This document shows, piece by piece, positions 43,167-53,848 of a stretch of 64,000 nucleotides of DNA. The stretch is from Algoriphagus formosus. GTDB taxonomy: Bacteria > Bacteroidota > Bacteroidia > Cytophagales > Cyclobacteriaceae. Each line of letters starts with the position of its first letter. Positions within the stretch are counted from its first letter, which is position 1. A program made the position numbers and the translations under genes. The notes below the pieces were generated by a model that saw only the letters and a list, made by a program, of their open reading frames with translations, was not told where the DNA came from and made no database searches. The stretch lies in assembly GCF_002807035.1 (NCBI RefSeq), contig NZ_NIUC01000001.1, positions 620,001 through 684,000 of the forward strand, in the 5' to 3' direction.

Positions 43167-44262
43167 TTAATTATAAGTAAATTTTTGTTTTAGTTTCAAG
43201 AATTTAGATTCAAAGAGTTTAAAACTCAGATGACTGACCAGAATAGTTAATAATAACAATAGAATATCTCTCAATAAATGTACGATGATGAAATTATCAA
43301 AAAATTTAATAAAAATACTATCTAACCTATTTTTAAATAATAAAATCAAGGGATAATGATACACATAACATCCGTAGCTAAGCTTACCTATATATATTAA
43401 CTTTTTGTTCTTCAAAAAATCAAAGCTATCACCAAAATAATTGATAATAGCTAAAAGTGCCGTAAACATTAATCCTAATATTATGTAATTAAAAGCTTGT
43501 ATATATTCATAGTCTTTAAAGCTACCCAAAGTACAACTGAAAATTATTATAACCCATAAAATTAACCTTAAAGTCCGTTTGGAATATGTTTTTAAATTAT
43601 ATAAAGGATAATCCTCAGCAAAAATTCCTAACAAACAACCTAGCAATATTGTGTCTAATCTATAAAACGTATTGACATGTATTAAAAGTGTATCTACACC
43701 GGCAAAAACTGATATTATTCTAAATAACAATACCAAAACTATAAGTAATATAGTTATTTTAAAAATGTTTTTTTCTAAAAAAGTACAATATAAATGGCCA
43801 AAATAAATAAAAATGTTCCTCAATTGATAAAGTCCAAAAATGATTTAAAAATCCAGGATTAAAATACTCCCCTCTAAAACCAATAATGAAATTCTGAAAG
43901 TAAATGATGAACCAAATTAGATCGTCTGCTAACCCATTATGGTTAGTTGAGGTTTGAAAAAATTGAGATAAGAAAGGAAAAACTATTATGAAAAAGATTA
44001 CGGTCAAATAATATAATGGAAATATTCTTAAAATTCTTCTTGTGTAAAATACCTTTAAATATTTTTTCAAAGAAATATTAGAATCAAGACTACTAATTAA
44101 AATTCTAGTAATGAGAAAACCAGATAGTACAAAAAAAAGATCAACTCCTATCCAGCCAAATGGGAAAATACTAGATTCTGTATGATATAAAAAGACTAGT
44201 ATAAAAGCTAAAGCTCTTAGTCCGTCTAGGTGAGGATTGTATTTTAGAGTTTTGTTTTTCAA
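43167..44262 (-). pseudogene. Acyltransferase 3-family O-acyltransferase, split by a frameshift
   Basis: Two overlapping frames hold the two halves of one membrane O-acyltransferase. The first (43759-44262) has YNPHLDGLRALAFILVFLYH, GVDLFFVLSGFLIT and NHFWTLSIEEHFYLFWPFI, then stops. The second (43167-43823) continues in another frame with helices and LIYIGKLSYGCYVYHYPLIL. Removing one base from the run of seven A (7 T at 43768-43774 on +) joins them into a protein of about 364 residues, the usual length. The family adds acetyl or other acyl groups to surface sugars. It may be a true pseudogene, a phase-variable gene, a slippage gene, or a sequencing error. Confidence 0.82.
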
Positions 44263-44272
44263 AATATGGTGA

Positions 44273-45412
44273 CTATTCTATGCTTCTACTTATAATTGTT
44301 ATAACATCATAGTAATTTTTATCCCAGGTAAAATTATTTTCAATTTTTTCGTATAGAGATTCACCATACTCTTTGATAATTTTAGGATTTTCCAATAAAA
44401 TATCAATTTCTAAAGCTAGTGCATAAGAATTATTCTTTTCAAAAAATAAAACTTCTTGTTCAAACCAATTTTTTAGGTTTATAATATCGGGAGCTATTAC
44501 AGCACATTTGGCTACGCCATAATCAAATATTTTCATGGTAGACTGGTATTCGGGACTGCCGGCAATAATGCCTACATGCATGTCATGTAATATGTGTTTT
44601 ATGGCCTCTCTGTTTTGAAAGCCATGATTCACCACTTTAATTTTATCTTTTAGTTTTTCTTTAATGCTCTCTAGTCCGGAACCAATCAGGTGCAATACAA
44701 TATCTTCATGATCTTTTACATTCCGCAGTGCTTCAATCAATAGATCTGGTCTTTGGTGCGCCATTAATCTCGCAATAAAACAAAGATTTAAAGGTTTTAA
44801 TATTTTCTTTTTCTTTTCTTTAAAAAACTCTAGAAATTTGCTTTCAACACCATTTTCAATATTTGACCAATTCTTAGACTTTAGGTTCCAATATAGACCA
44901 TAGGACCCTACAAAAAACACATGTGTTGAATTTTTATACATCCATTTTTCTAATCTTTTAATGATTGGGGAAAGTAAAGATTTATAATACTTTTCTTTGC
45001 CTTTATATTGTATACCATTAGCTTCATAGAAGTGAGGGATACCCAAAAATTTGGCAACAATTAAACCCGAAAAATTGATATACGCTGTTCGTTCATATAT
45101 AAAATTTACGTCTTTACCTTTTAGCACTTTGTAAAGTATAGCAATATTTAAAACATATTGAATTATAAGCTGAAGGTCTTTTACTGTACCATATAATACA
45201 CCTCTTTTTTTTATACTTATAATGTTCTCGCCTTTTTTTTGGGGAAATTCATTTGTTTTGTAATTACTTAAATTTATGCTTTGGTGGTTTAAATAGGCTG
45301 TCATATCATAGGATACGGACAATTGCTTATAACCAACCGAAATGTGTTGAAAAGCCCCGGAAAAAGGATTGAGGCAAGCAGGCTCTGTAATTAAATAAAT
45401 ACCTTTAGCCAT
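44273..45412 (-). CDS. GT4 glycosyltransferase
   Basis: The 379-residue protein has the GT-B layout: an acceptor domain with FNYERTAYI-like (VNFIYERTAYINFSGL) and GIPHFYEANGIQYKGKE, and a donor domain with LCFIARLMAHQRPDLLIEAL and a weaker EX7E region near GSPEYQSTMKIFDYGVAKCA. The first motifs resemble GT4 enzymes of capsule loci. Its start overlaps the upstream gene by 8 bases. AT-rich. The sugar is unknown. Confidence 0.8.
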   Translation of the reverse strand: MAKGIYLITEPACLNPFSGAFQHISVGYKQLSVSYDMTAYLNHQSINLSNYKTNEFPQKKGENIISIKKRGVLYGTVKDLQLIIQYVLNIAILYKVLKGKDVNFIYERTAYINFSGLIVAKFLGIPHFYEANGIQYKGKEKYYKSLLSPIIKRLEKWMYKNSTHVFFVGSYGLYWNLKSKNWSNIENGVESKFLEFFKEKKKKILKPLNLCFIARLMAHQRPDLLIEALRNVKDHEDIVLHLIGSGLESIKEKLKDKIKVVNHGFQNREAIKHILHDMHVGIIAGSPEYQSTMKIFDYGVAKCAVIAPDIINLKNWFEQEVLFFEKNNSYALALEIDILLENPKIIKEYGESLYEKIENNFTWDKNYYDVITIISRSIE

Positions 45413-46529
45413 TAATATGACTTTGAATTAAGCTACAAACTCTAGCCATAGAGTGTTTCCAGGATAATTTATCATGGGCAAAAGCTAAGGCCGCTTCCTG
45501 CATCGCTTCCTTTTTCTCAGGCTTTTGTTGGTATGTTACTATCCATTCAGAAATTTGTTCTGCTGTGGCTTTGAGATCAAATAATTTACCACAATCTTCA
45601 TTCATCAAAGAAGCAATGCCTCCAACATCATGACTAATCACAGGAACAGCATAAGATAAAGCTTCTCCTATGACCATTGGAGTACAATCAGCTTTTGTAA
45701 GGAATAACATCAAATCTGCCTCAATTAGAATTTGTTGAAATAGTAATAACTCATTTTTATTCTTTTTGGAAAGTTTTCCATAAAACCTAATATTATCAGA
45801 ACTTTTACCATTGATACCAATCACGTTTAAAGTTGTGTTTACTCCTTTTAAATTTAACAATTTTACAATATCAATGGATTTTTTTAAGCCTTTCCTTTCA
45901 GCGTCTAATCCAATCCAAACCATTTGTAAATTATTGTTTTGTTTATTTTTAGACCTTAATAATTCTTCATCAGTTATATTTTTTTCCACGCCTATTCCAT
46001 ATGGTATAAAATAGGTCGGACTATTTACCCATTCTGTATTTTGAGCTGTATTTAATGCCCATTCAGAACTGTAAAAAGTAGCAGTCGCCTTTTTATAATA
46101 AGCTATACTCTGCTCAATACCATTACGAATAGAAGTTTTTGCCCAAGGCTTAGTATAAAAATTAACAAAATCTGTAAAAAAATTATCAGGCCAACAAAAT
46201 ATAGGTTTGTCAGAATTTAAATAGCAAAGATTCCATTCAAAATGAGAAAAAATTAAATCATATTCAATATTTTCTATCTTATTATTTAAATTATAAAAAT
46301 GTTTTTTAATGATTTTTCGGTCTCGCTTGTATATGTAAATTTTTTTTAGAATTCTATAGTATAAAGATTTCTTTAAATTTACATTTTTTAAAATAGGTAA
46401 AGGTGAAATACATTCTATGACCTCAAAACCATTTTCAACAAACCCATCTCTTATATACTTTGCAGTTCCAGAGAAAGTTGTCTCAAGAGGTGCTTCCGTG
46501 ATATATAGTATTTTTTTCTTATTACTCAT
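45405..46529 (-). CDS. GT4 glycosyltransferase
   Basis: The 374-residue GT-B enzyme starts KKILYITEAPLETTFSGTAK. Its donor domain has MVWIGLDAERKGLKKSIDIV, INGKSSDNIRFYGKLSKKNK and the EX7E block in FLTKADCTPMVIGEALSYAV, ending with WKHSMARVCSLI. It is AT-rich in its N-terminal half. It lies 25 bases after the GT2 gene upstream and overlaps the next GT4. The sugar is unknown. Confidence 0.83.
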   Translation of the reverse strand: MSNKKKILYITEAPLETTFSGTAKYIRDGFVENGFEVIECISPLPILKNVNLKKSLYYRILKKIYIYKRDRKIIKKHFYNLNNKIENIEYDLIFSHFEWNLCYLNSDKPIFCWPDNFFTDFVNFYTKPWAKTSIRNGIEQSIAYYKKATATFYSSEWALNTAQNTEWVNSPTYFIPYGIGVEKNITDEELLRSKNKQNNNLQMVWIGLDAERKGLKKSIDIVKLLNLKGVNTTLNVIGINGKSSDNIRFYGKLSKKNKNELLLFQQILIEADLMLFLTKADCTPMVIGEALSYAVPVISHDVGGIASLMNEDCGKLFDLKATAEQISEWIVTYQQKPEKKEAMQEAALAFAHDKLSWKHSMARVCSLIQSHING

Positions 46530-46554
46530 TATATTTCAATAGCTTAAAAACCAT

Positions 46555-47475
46555 TCATATTGTAAAGGATAAAAAGTAGTAAGTAAGATTACTAATCCAT
46601 TCCTTTTTAGATTTAGCGATATATAACATTCTATTTTCTTCAAATATCTTTCTAATTATTTTTCCTTTTAAGAAATTGGGATATGTATTAGCAGAAAGTA
46701 TTTTATGATAATATGTTTTTAGTGGCTGCCTGTCTAGAACTAATAAATTTTCTAATGTCTTGTAAGATTTTTTATTGAGGCTGAATGGATAGTTTAAAAT
46801 TTGATTTTTATTCAATTGAAAGTCTATAATTGACCAGCCTCCCATTCCTTTATCAGAGTTTCCTAAAAATATGTCGTCTTTAAGTAACTTAGCTATACAG
46901 TTAGATTCAATCATTTTAAGTTGTATAAAAAAGTGAGGAATAAGCGTATGAATGTATTTGTAACCAAATTCTATATACTTTTGAGCATCAGCAGTTCTGT
47001 AAATCGAAGTACATAAGTAAATCGCATTTTGAAAAGAATCTATTTGATTTAAAAAGTCATCAAGACCATGACAATTTTTATTTTCATTTCTATCAACCCA
47101 AGGACTAGAAAAATTTATAAGTTTGTCATTCTCCTTTGCATTGTTTAAAATTCCTAAAACTAAATTAATGCTTTGTATACTTATCGGATCATCATCACCA
47201 ATAATCCACGTCCAATCGGCTTCGGCATATTCAAAACAACGCATAATATTACCGCCTAAACCCACATTTTTTTTATTCGTAATAATCTTAAGATTATTGC
47301 AGGCAAGCAGATTAGGACTTTCATGGATAATGGTCTCCTTTACAGACCTATCTGAATCATTATCAATTATTTTATAAGAAACATAATTTAGGCTATTATC
47401 TTGTAATAAGGTGTTTAATAGCTCTAAAACTTTATAATTTCTATTATAAGTGGGTATAATAATATCTAGAGACAT
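46555..47475 (-). CDS. GT2 glycosyltransferase
   Basis: The 306-residue GT-A protein shows LDIIIPTYNRNYKVLELLNT, YKIIDNDSDRSVKE for the nucleotide sugar, and the metal-binding WIIGDDDPISI. The rest is poorly conserved and AT-rich. It ends without membrane helices. It is 1 base from the flippase gene, so they are cotranscribed. The fold call is firm; the donor is unknown. Confidence 0.82.
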   Translation of the reverse strand: MSLDIIIPTYNRNYKVLELLNTLLQDNSLNYVSYKIIDNDSDRSVKETIIHESPNLLACNNLKIITNKKNVGLGGNIMRCFEYAEADWTWIIGDDDPISIQSINLVLGILNNAKENDKLINFSSPWVDRNENKNCHGLDDFLNQIDSFQNAIYLCTSIYRTADAQKYIEFGYKYIHTLIPHFFIQLKMIESNCIAKLLKDDIFLGNSDKGMGGWSIIDFQLNKNQILNYPFSLNKKSYKTLENLLVLDRQPLKTYYHKILSANTYPNFLKGKIIRKIFEENRMLYIAKSKKEWISNLTYYFLSFTI

Positions 47476-47476
47476 G

Positions 47477-48922
47477 TTATTTTTTTGAATATAACAAAAC
47501 TTCTTTTACCTGAATAAAGGCATTCATTTTAAAAACAAAAGCAAAACCCAAATAAAAAATAGCCCCTATAACTGCTCCAATAAAAAGTCTTGTAATATCA
47601 TTATAATATTCTTTAAGGTAATAAACAGTGAGAAAAATAATTACCCCCATTAAAACACTTAAAAATAGAGGACTGTATATCTTTTTAAAAACATCAAGGA
47701 TACTCATTTCAATATTTTTACCGGCCCAATTTACAAGGGGTATAAACATAAAAACATTTGCAATCAAATAGCATATAGCCACTTTTTCAATACTACCCCA
47801 TAACACCCCTAAAAAAATAAAAGTGACGGTAACTAAAGTATTGACAATTCCAATATGTAAGTACTTTTTAGTATTTCCTGTAGCAGTATACAACCATCCA
47901 GTAGAATTTGCCAATGATTGGATTAAACTGACAAAACATAAAATTCTTAAAGTCAATACCATTCCTGCCCATTGTTCTCCAAACAAGACCATAGTTAACT
48001 CACTAGCCAAAGCTGCTAACCCCATCATAATGGGAAAACAAATAAAACTAACAACACTTTGTAACTTTAGGTAAGCATTTTTTATACGAACGCTATCATT
48101 TTGTATAGAAGCAAAAGCAGGAAAAATAACTTGTGAAAGAACATGAGTAACTTGAGTTATTGGTAATAGCATAAGACCATAAGCTCTATTATATAGGCCA
48201 AGACTACTTGCAGATAAAAATTTACCAATTAATAAAGTATCACTCTGCCTAGACCAATAATTTATAAAATTAAACCCTGTAACATTTAAACCATAATTAA
48301 TCATACCTTTTACTTCACCATAATTAAAAACAAAAATAGGTGTAAATTTTGACAACAATATAATAGTGAGGGATTGAATTATTTTTAATACTATATAAGA
48401 GTAAACTAAAGACCAAACTCCAAAATTGTTTAAGGCTAATATTATTCCAAAGATTCCAGAGATTAAAGTTGCCATAATCTCTATTAAAGAAGTTGTTTGA
48501 AATTTAAATTTTTTTAAGAGCAAAGACCTAGGTACTATGCTAAAAGAGTTTATAATAAAAGCGATAGAAAGGACTCTAATTACAGGAATTAATTCTTCAT
48601 TAGAATAAAATCTTGCAACATAAGGTGCAGTTAAAAATATTATAGCAGAAAGAATAAAGCCAGCTAGTACATTGAACCAAAATATATTACTATTATCTCT
48701 TTTACTACTCTCCTGATTATGTATAACCGCACCCCCTAAACCTAATTCAACAAAAATATTTCCAAATCCAATGACAACCATAGACATACCAACCAATCCA
48801 TATTCACTTGGCATTAAAAGACGAGATAATATAATGGTAACAAGTAATTGTATTACCTGATTAAAGATTCTCGCAAATCCCATCCATTTGGCACCACTAA
48901 AAGATTTAATAGATAAACTCAC
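47477..48922 (-). CDS. Wzx/WzxC-like polysaccharide flippase
   Basis: The 481-residue protein has 12-14 hydrophobic helices and the N-terminal SGAKWMGFARIFNQVIQLLV, SRLLMPSEYGLVGMSMVVIG and LGGAVIHNQE blocks of the WzxC/TuaB group (MOP superfamily). It flips undecaprenyl-diphosphate-linked repeat units across the inner membrane. It is the only flippase in the window, so it serves the whole locus. It overlaps the upstream GT2 gene by one base. Confidence 0.9.
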   Translation of the reverse strand: MSLSIKSFSGAKWMGFARIFNQVIQLLVTIILSRLLMPSEYGLVGMSMVVIGFGNIFVELGLGGAVIHNQESSKRDNSNIFWFNVLAGFILSAIIFLTAPYVARFYSNEELIPVIRVLSIAFIINSFSIVPRSLLLKKFKFQTTSLIEIMATLISGIFGIILALNNFGVWSLVYSYIVLKIIQSLTIILLSKFTPIFVFNYGEVKGMINYGLNVTGFNFINYWSRQSDTLLIGKFLSASSLGLYNRAYGLMLLPITQVTHVLSQVIFPAFASIQNDSVRIKNAYLKLQSVVSFICFPIMMGLAALASELTMVLFGEQWAGMVLTLRILCFVSLIQSLANSTGWLYTATGNTKKYLHIGIVNTLVTVTFIFLGVLWGSIEKVAICYLIANVFMFIPLVNWAGKNIEMSILDVFKKIYSPLFLSVLMGVIIFLTVYYLKEYYNDITRLFIGAVIGAIFYLGFAFVFKMNAFIQVKEVLLYSKK

Positions 48923-49854
48923 TAAAATTTACTTCTCAGACTTTTGTAATAAGAGAAACTAAAGACAAATAGCTTTGTAAATAAACTCATGTGTTCAACT
49001 CTAATTAATTGTTTAAAAAAAAATATAAATCCTTTTGATTTTGCTGCTTCAAATCTATTCATAGCATAATAACAAAATCCTATTTGTAGATATGGCTTGT
49101 ATAAGAAATTATTGAATTTAAGAATAGAAAAATTTTTCATAATATCTTCAATAAGTCCTAATTCATCATAGCTCCAATCTTTAACTTCAAAATCAGTTAT
49201 TTGTGTTTTTTGGTTAGCTAAAAAATACGTATTACCTCTTAAGGCATTGAAAACACCAAAATATATCCATGGATATATATTCCTCAGTTTATCATTTGCT
49301 ATATAGGTTTCATATAAATCTTCTCGTTTAAATACTAAGGCACTCATTTGACTAAAAAAATGAGAAAGATAAGAGGTGTTTTTGTAGGAAGGTTTAAATA
49401 CCTTTTCATCGAAAGGCATCACCCTCACATTCCTATTTATTTCACCAGGAGCCACACCAATATGTCCACTAATTGCACACGAAAAATTACTATCCTTTTC
49501 TATAACTTCAATAAGTCTTGCTAGATAAGATTTATCAATGTAATCATCATCTCCAGTATACATGATATAAGGAGCAGAAGCTTTTTTTAGTGTAAAAACA
49601 GCATTAGGCTCTAATTTTATGTTTTTATTTTGTCTATAAATCTGAAGATTTATCTCTGAATACAAATCCCTAAGATTTAGTAGTTTTGACCATGTATCAT
49701 CCGGTGAACAATTATCACTAACTATAATACCAACTTTATCATTAAGACCATATTTTAGAATCTGCTCTGATATTAATGAGACATTTTTTTCTAACCTCTT
49801 AGCCCTATTATAGGTGGGTATTAATATTTGAAGAACAAGGCTTTTGTTTTTCAT
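48922..49854 (-). CDS. GT2 glycosyltransferase, possible dideoxyhexosyltransferase
   Basis: The 310-residue GT-A enzyme has LQILIPTYNRAKRLEKNVSL, VGIIVSDNCSPDDTW and the metal site YTGDDDYIDKSYL. This layout resembles the RfbV/abequosyltransferase-type GT2s of O-antigen loci. It is 3 bases downstream of the CDP-3,6-dideoxyhexose reductase and so may transfer that sugar. This last point is inferred from position and general likeness only. Confidence 0.82.
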   Translation of the reverse strand: MKNKSLVLQILIPTYNRAKRLEKNVSLISEQILKYGLNDKVGIIVSDNCSPDDTWSKLLNLRDLYSEINLQIYRQNKNIKLEPNAVFTLKKASAPYIMYTGDDDYIDKSYLARLIEVIEKDSNFSCAISGHIGVAPGEINRNVRVMPFDEKVFKPSYKNTSYLSHFFSQMSALVFKREDLYETYIANDKLRNIYPWIYFGVFNALRGNTYFLANQKTQITDFEVKDWSYDELGLIEDIMKNFSILKFNNFLYKPYLQIGFCYYAMNRFEAAKSKGFIFFFKQLIRVEHMSLFTKLFVFSFSYYKSLRSKF

Positions 49855-49857
49855 TTT

Positions 49858-50691
49858 TTAAACTTCAGGTGCGTAACGCATTACTTCACCATTTCTATAA
49901 GGCAATTGGCCAACTAGAAGCTTTCCTTTAGCCCCCCATTTATTCCACCAAGATTCTGAAAATTCTAAAATGGATTGAGCTTTCCCAGTACCTAAATTTC
50001 TCACTAAGGGCTTACCAGATTCAATTTTACCTTCAAAACAGTAATCTAATAATTGATTTACTACCTCATCGACATGAATAAAATCTCTAACTTGTTCCCC
50101 AAGAGTCATTGGAAAATCCTCCCCATTTTCAGCAGCTCTCTTCAATGATGGCCAAAGTCGATAATCTGCCTCTCCTGGACCATATACATGAAAAATTCGA
50201 TGAATGGATAATTCTAGTTTCTTCTCTATTGCCAATTGGTAAAATGCAATTGAAGCTGCCGCTTTTGAGGCTGCATAAGTTAGAGTAGGTTTCAAGGGAG
50301 CATTTACCGGAATAAATTCATAATCTTCTCCTGACTTGCCATATTCAAAGCAGCTTCCTGCTACCACGAATCTTTTAACTCCAGCTTCTATTGCTTGATT
50401 GAATAACTTTAGAGGAGCCAAGACATTCCAATACATACAATTTTCCAGCGTATCGTAAGGCGGAGACATAGAATGTGCTGCTAAGTGAACTACTACATCA
50501 GCACCTAATAAATCTTCCCTTGTTACTTTATCCAGACTTTTAACTAACCAAATTGGTTCTTTCTCTAATTTAATTCTTATATTACTGTCAGGAGATCTTT
50601 TTAAACCAATTACTTCATGGCCCTCAAAAATTGATTTTTTTAAAAAATTAGAACCAATAAAGCCGGTTGCTCCTGTAACAAAGATTTTCAT
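49858..50691 (-). CDS. NAD-dependent epimerase/dehydratase, likely CDP-dideoxyhexose reductase (abequose/paratose type)
   Basis: The 277-residue extended SDR has the Rossmann motif VTGATGFIGSNFLKKS, the catalytic Tyr and Lys in TYAASKAAAS, HRIFHVYGPGE and RDFIHVDEV. Its place directly after RfbH, RfbG, RfbF and E3 makes it the candidate for the last step: reduction of the 4-keto group of CDP-3,6-dideoxy-4-keto-glucose, as by RfbJ (CDP-abequose) or RfbS (CDP-paratose). Stereochemistry cannot be told from sequence. It overlaps rfbH by one base. Confidence 0.8.
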   Translation of the reverse strand: MKIFVTGATGFIGSNFLKKSIFEGHEVIGLKRSPDSNIRIKLEKEPIWLVKSLDKVTREDLLGADVVVHLAAHSMSPPYDTLENCMYWNVLAPLKLFNQAIEAGVKRFVVAGSCFEYGKSGEDYEFIPVNAPLKPTLTYAASKAAASIAFYQLAIEKKLELSIHRIFHVYGPGEADYRLWPSLKRAAENGEDFPMTLGEQVRDFIHVDEVVNQLLDYCFEGKIESGKPLVRNLGTGKAQSILEFSESWWNKWGAKGKLLVGQLPYRNGEVMRYAPEV

Positions 50692-52007
50692 TAGAAATTC
50701 AATCCAAAAAACTCTTCTAACTTTTCAGCAACAAACTCAAAATGCTCAGAACCTAATCCAGGATACAATCCAATCCAGAAGGTATCGCGCATGGTCTTAT
50801 CCGTATTTTTTAGGCTTCCTACCACCCGGTATTCGACTCCCTTGAAATAGGGCTGACGGATTAGGTTGCCGGCAAACAGTAACCTCGTCCCAATTTTATG
50901 CTGATCCAAATATTGAGTCAATTGAACTCGTTCTGTTCCACAACCATCCTTAAGTGTTATAGGGAATCCAAACCAAGACGGTTCAGAATTTGGGGTAGCC
51001 TCGGGCAAATGGATAAACTCTGAAAGAGATTCCAGTCGGTTTCTTAAGTAAACAAAGTTTTCTCTACGCTTCTGAATAAATCCTTCAAGTTTATCCAATT
51101 GGGCCAGTCCACAGGCAGCTTGCATATCTGTGATCTTTAGATTATAGCCAGCATGGGAGTACACATACTTGTGGTCATAACCAAAGGGTAGATCCCCATG
51201 CTGCTGTGCAAATCGGCAACCACAGGTGTTGTCTTTGCCCGGCGCACAATAACAATCTCGACCCCAATCCCGGAAGGATTCAGCAATGACCTTCAATTGG
51301 GCATTATTGGTAAATACAGCACCTCCTTCTCCCATGGTAATATGGTGTGCAGGATAAAAGCTCAAAGTTCCTATATCTCCAAAAGTCCCTACTTTTTGAC
51401 CATTGTAAGTAGCCCCCAAAGCATCGCAGGTATCTTCGACCAGCCAAAGGTTATATTTTTTACAGATTTCAGTGACTTTGTCCAGATTAAATGGATTACC
51501 CAAGGTATGGGCCAACATGATAGCTTTGGTCTTAGGAGAAATAGCCGCCTCAATCAGGTCTGCATTGATATTGTGCGTTGCCAAACCCACATCCACAAAC
51601 ACTGGAATTGCTCCAAACTGCACCGCTGGATTGACCGTGGTAGGGAATCCCGCAGCTACTGAAATCACCTCATCCCCTTTTTGGATAGCTCTATCACCCA
51701 ATTTTGGAGAAGTAAGCGTACTAAATGCGACTAGATTGGCAGATGACCCGCTATTGACCGAAAGCGCGAACTTAACTCCCAAAAATTCAGCTAATTTCTT
51801 TTCAAATGCTTCATTAAAGCGACCGGTAGTCAACCAACCATCTAAAGAAGCTTCAACCATGTTTTTTAATTCTTCAGAACCAATTACTTTTCCAGAAGGT
51901 GGAATAACAGTTTCTCCAGGGACAAAATCCTTTGGAGCATACTTTTCTTGGGCATATTTATCAACCAACTCTAGAATCTGGGTTCTTAAATCCAAGGATA
52001 CTTCCAT
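50691..52007 (-). CDS. rfbH: CDP-4-dehydro-6-deoxyglucose 3-dehydratase (E1), PMP/2Fe-2S
   Basis: The 438-residue DegT-fold enzyme removes the C3 hydroxyl in the 3,6-dideoxyhexose pathway. The usual PLP lysine is replaced by His221 in [14 protein letters not shown], the hallmark of E1, which uses PMP. Cys194, Cys252, Cys254 and Cys262 give the spacing C-X57-C-X-C-X7-C of the E1 2Fe-2S cluster exactly. It needs the E3 reductase encoded upstream in the same run. It overlaps both neighbours by one base. Confidence 0.95.
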   Translation of the reverse strand: MEVSLDLRTQILELVDKYAQEKYAPKDFVPGETVIPPSGKVIGSEELKNMVEASLDGWLTTGRFNEAFEKKLAEFLGVKFALSVNSGSSANLVAFSTLTSPKLGDRAIQKGDEVISVAAGFPTTVNPAVQFGAIPVFVDVGLATHNINADLIEAAISPKTKAIMLAHTLGNPFNLDKVTEICKKYNLWLVEDTCDALGATYNGQKVGTFGDIGTLSFYPAHHITMGEGGAVFTNNAQLKVIAESFRDWGRDCYCAPGKDNTCGCRFAQQHGDLPFGYDHKYVYSHAGYNLKITDMQAACGLAQLDKLEGFIQKRRENFVYLRNRLESLSEFIHLPEATPNSEPSWFGFPITLKDGCGTERVQLTQYLDQHKIGTRLLFAGNLIRQPYFKGVEYRVVGSLKNTDKTMRDTFWIGLYPGLGSEHFEFVAEKLEEFFGLNF

Positions 52008-53071
52008 TATAATTTTTTGTAGGTTTTTATTTCATTTAAACTATACTCCTGCATATCATAACCACCTGAAAAGTGAACATGCCATGCAAAAATTTTGTGA
52101 ATTACTTCCTGTATTTCCCATTTGGGGTACCAATTCAGACCAGCTTTTGCTTTGGAACAGTCCAGCTTGAGGAATCTGGCCTCATGAGGTTGGGGATTTT
52201 CATCCAGTTTCCATGAAGCATTTCCTCCCCAATCAGAAACCAATTGGTCTAAAATCCACTCAACGGATTTACAGTCTTTGTCCTCTGGCCCAAAATTCCA
52301 AGCCTCGGCAAACTTCTTTCCCTCCTTGTAAAGGCTTTCTGCAAGCATCAAATATCCACTCAAAGGCTCAAGAACATGTTGCCAAGGACGGGTAGCCAAA
52401 GGGTTTCGAATGATTACAGGTTCTCCTTTTTCAAAAGCCTTAATCGCATCAGGAATTAGTCGATCAGCTGACCAATCTCCTCCACCAATTACATTTCCTG
52501 CACGAGCTGAAGCTAAGGCAGGAGCATTTTCTGTCGAAAAAAAGGATCTTCTATATGCTGATGTTGCCAATTCTGCACATCCTTTACTAGAGCTGTATGG
52601 ATCGTATCCTCCCATGGGTTCATTTTCGCGATAGCCCCAAACCCATTCCTGATTTTCATAGACTTTGTCTGTAGTCACAGAAACAATAGCTTTGAGATTA
52701 GAGCAACTTCTTGCTGCTTCCAGTACATGAACTGTTCCCATCACATTAGTAGCATAAGTTTCTACAGGTTGAGCATAAGACAGACGAACCAAGGGTTGTG
52801 CAGCCATATGTATTAAAATATCTGGATTGAAGGATTTCATCGATTTTGAAATGTCCTCTAGGTTCCTAATATCTCCGATTTCACTTTCCATTAAAGAAGA
52901 AACTCGAACCACCTCAAACATCGCTGGATTCGTGTCGGGTTCTAATGCAAAACCTTTCACTATCGCCCCCATAGAAGAAAGCCAAAGACTTAACCAACTG
53001 CCTTTAAACCCAGTATGACCGGTCAAAAACACCCGCTTCCCTTTCCAGAAAGCCTCATCCACTTTTCTCAT
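52007..53071 (-). CDS. rfbG: CDP-glucose 4,6-dehydratase
   Basis: The 354-residue extended SDR forms CDP-4-keto-6-deoxyglucose. It shows [48 protein letters not shown], the catalytic Tyr and Lys in [13 protein letters not shown] and [13 protein letters not shown]. The ATG complementing 53069-53071 is chosen: it overlaps the rfbF stop as ATGA, while the longer frame to 53107 would add 12 residues inside rfbF. Length and motifs agree with RfbG. Confidence 0.94.
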   Translation of the reverse strand: MRKVDEAFWKGKRVFLTGHTGFKGSWLSLWLSSMGAIVKGFALEPDTNPAMFEVVRVSSLMESEIGDIRNLEDISKSMKSFNPDILIHMAAQPLVRLSYAQPVETYATNVMGTVHVLEAARSCSNLKAIVSVTTDKVYENQEWVWGYRENEPMGGYDPYSSSKGCAELATSAYRRSFFSTENAPALASARAGNVIGGGDWSADRLIPDAIKAFEKGEPVIIRNPLATRPWQHVLEPLSGYLMLAESLYKEGKKFAEAWNFGPEDKDCKSVEWILDQLVSDWGGNASWKLDENPQPHEARFLKLDCSKAKAGLNWYPKWEIQEVIHKIFAWHVHFSGGYDMQEYSLNEIKTYKKL

Positions 53072-53841
53072 TCCCATATTTTCCAAGGGGCTTGATTGGA
53101 TTCCCACAATTCTTGCAATTTCATCTTGTCTCGAAGGGTATCCATTGGTTGCCAGAATCCCTCATGACGGAAAGCCATTAATTCCCCATCTTGAGCTAAG
53201 GACATCAATGGTTCCTGTTCCCAACTAATTGAATCATTTTTTATTCGCGAAATAACCTTCGGAGAAAGGACAAAAAAGCCACCATTTATCATTCCACCAT
53301 CTCCTTTCGGTTTTTCTTTGAAACTTTTGATTTGATCTCCTTCTAATTCTAATGCTCCAAATCTTCCCGGAGGATAAGTGGAAGTCATGGTTGCTTGTTT
53401 ACCATGAGCAAAATGAAAATCAATGGATTTTTTTATATCCACATCACCTACTCCATCCCCATACGTAAAACAGAATGCCTCCTCGTCTTTGATGTAATCA
53501 TATACCCTTTTCAGTCTTCCTCCGGTCATGGTTTCATCACCTGTATCTACCAAGGTAATTTTCCAAGGTTCCACTCGCTTCTGATGGACTTCCATTGAAT
53601 TGGTAGTCATATCAAAAGTCACATCAGACTGATGCAGAAAGTAATTGGCGAAGTATTCCTTGATGACATAACCTTTGTAGCCACAGCAAATGATAAAATC
53701 ATTTACCCCATGAGCAGAGTACAATTTTAAAATATGCCATAGGATGGGCTTCCCACCGATTTCAACCATAGGCTTAGGCTTAATAGAAGTTTCTTCACTT
53801 AATCGGGTGCCTAAGCCACCTGCTAATATTACTGCCTTCAT
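53068..53841 (-). CDS. rfbF: Glucose-1-phosphate cytidylyltransferase
   Basis: The 257-residue nucleotidyltransferase makes CDP-glucose. It has [52 protein letters not shown] (metal-binding Asp) and [13 protein letters not shown]. The start at 53841 (MKAVILAGG) is standard; a frame to 53865 would enter the E3 gene. It is 7 bases after E3 and overlaps rfbG by four bases. Confidence 0.95.
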   Translation of the reverse strand: MKAVILAGGLGTRLSEETSIKPKPMVEIGGKPILWHILKLYSAHGVNDFIICCGYKGYVIKEYFANYFLHQSDVTFDMTTNSMEVHQKRVEPWKITLVDTGDETMTGGRLKRVYDYIKDEEAFCFTYGDGVGDVDIKKSIDFHFAHGKQATMTSTYPPGRFGALELEGDQIKSFKEKPKGDGGMINGGFFVLSPKVISRIKNDSISWEQEPLMSLAQDGELMAFRHEGFWQPMDTLRDKMKLQELWESNQAPWKIWE

Positions 53842-53848
53842 AATTGGT

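Noticed and set aside
51472..52170. A 232-codon open frame on the + strand opposite rfbH and rfbG
   Set aside because: It crosses two well-supported genes on the other strand and has no family motif.
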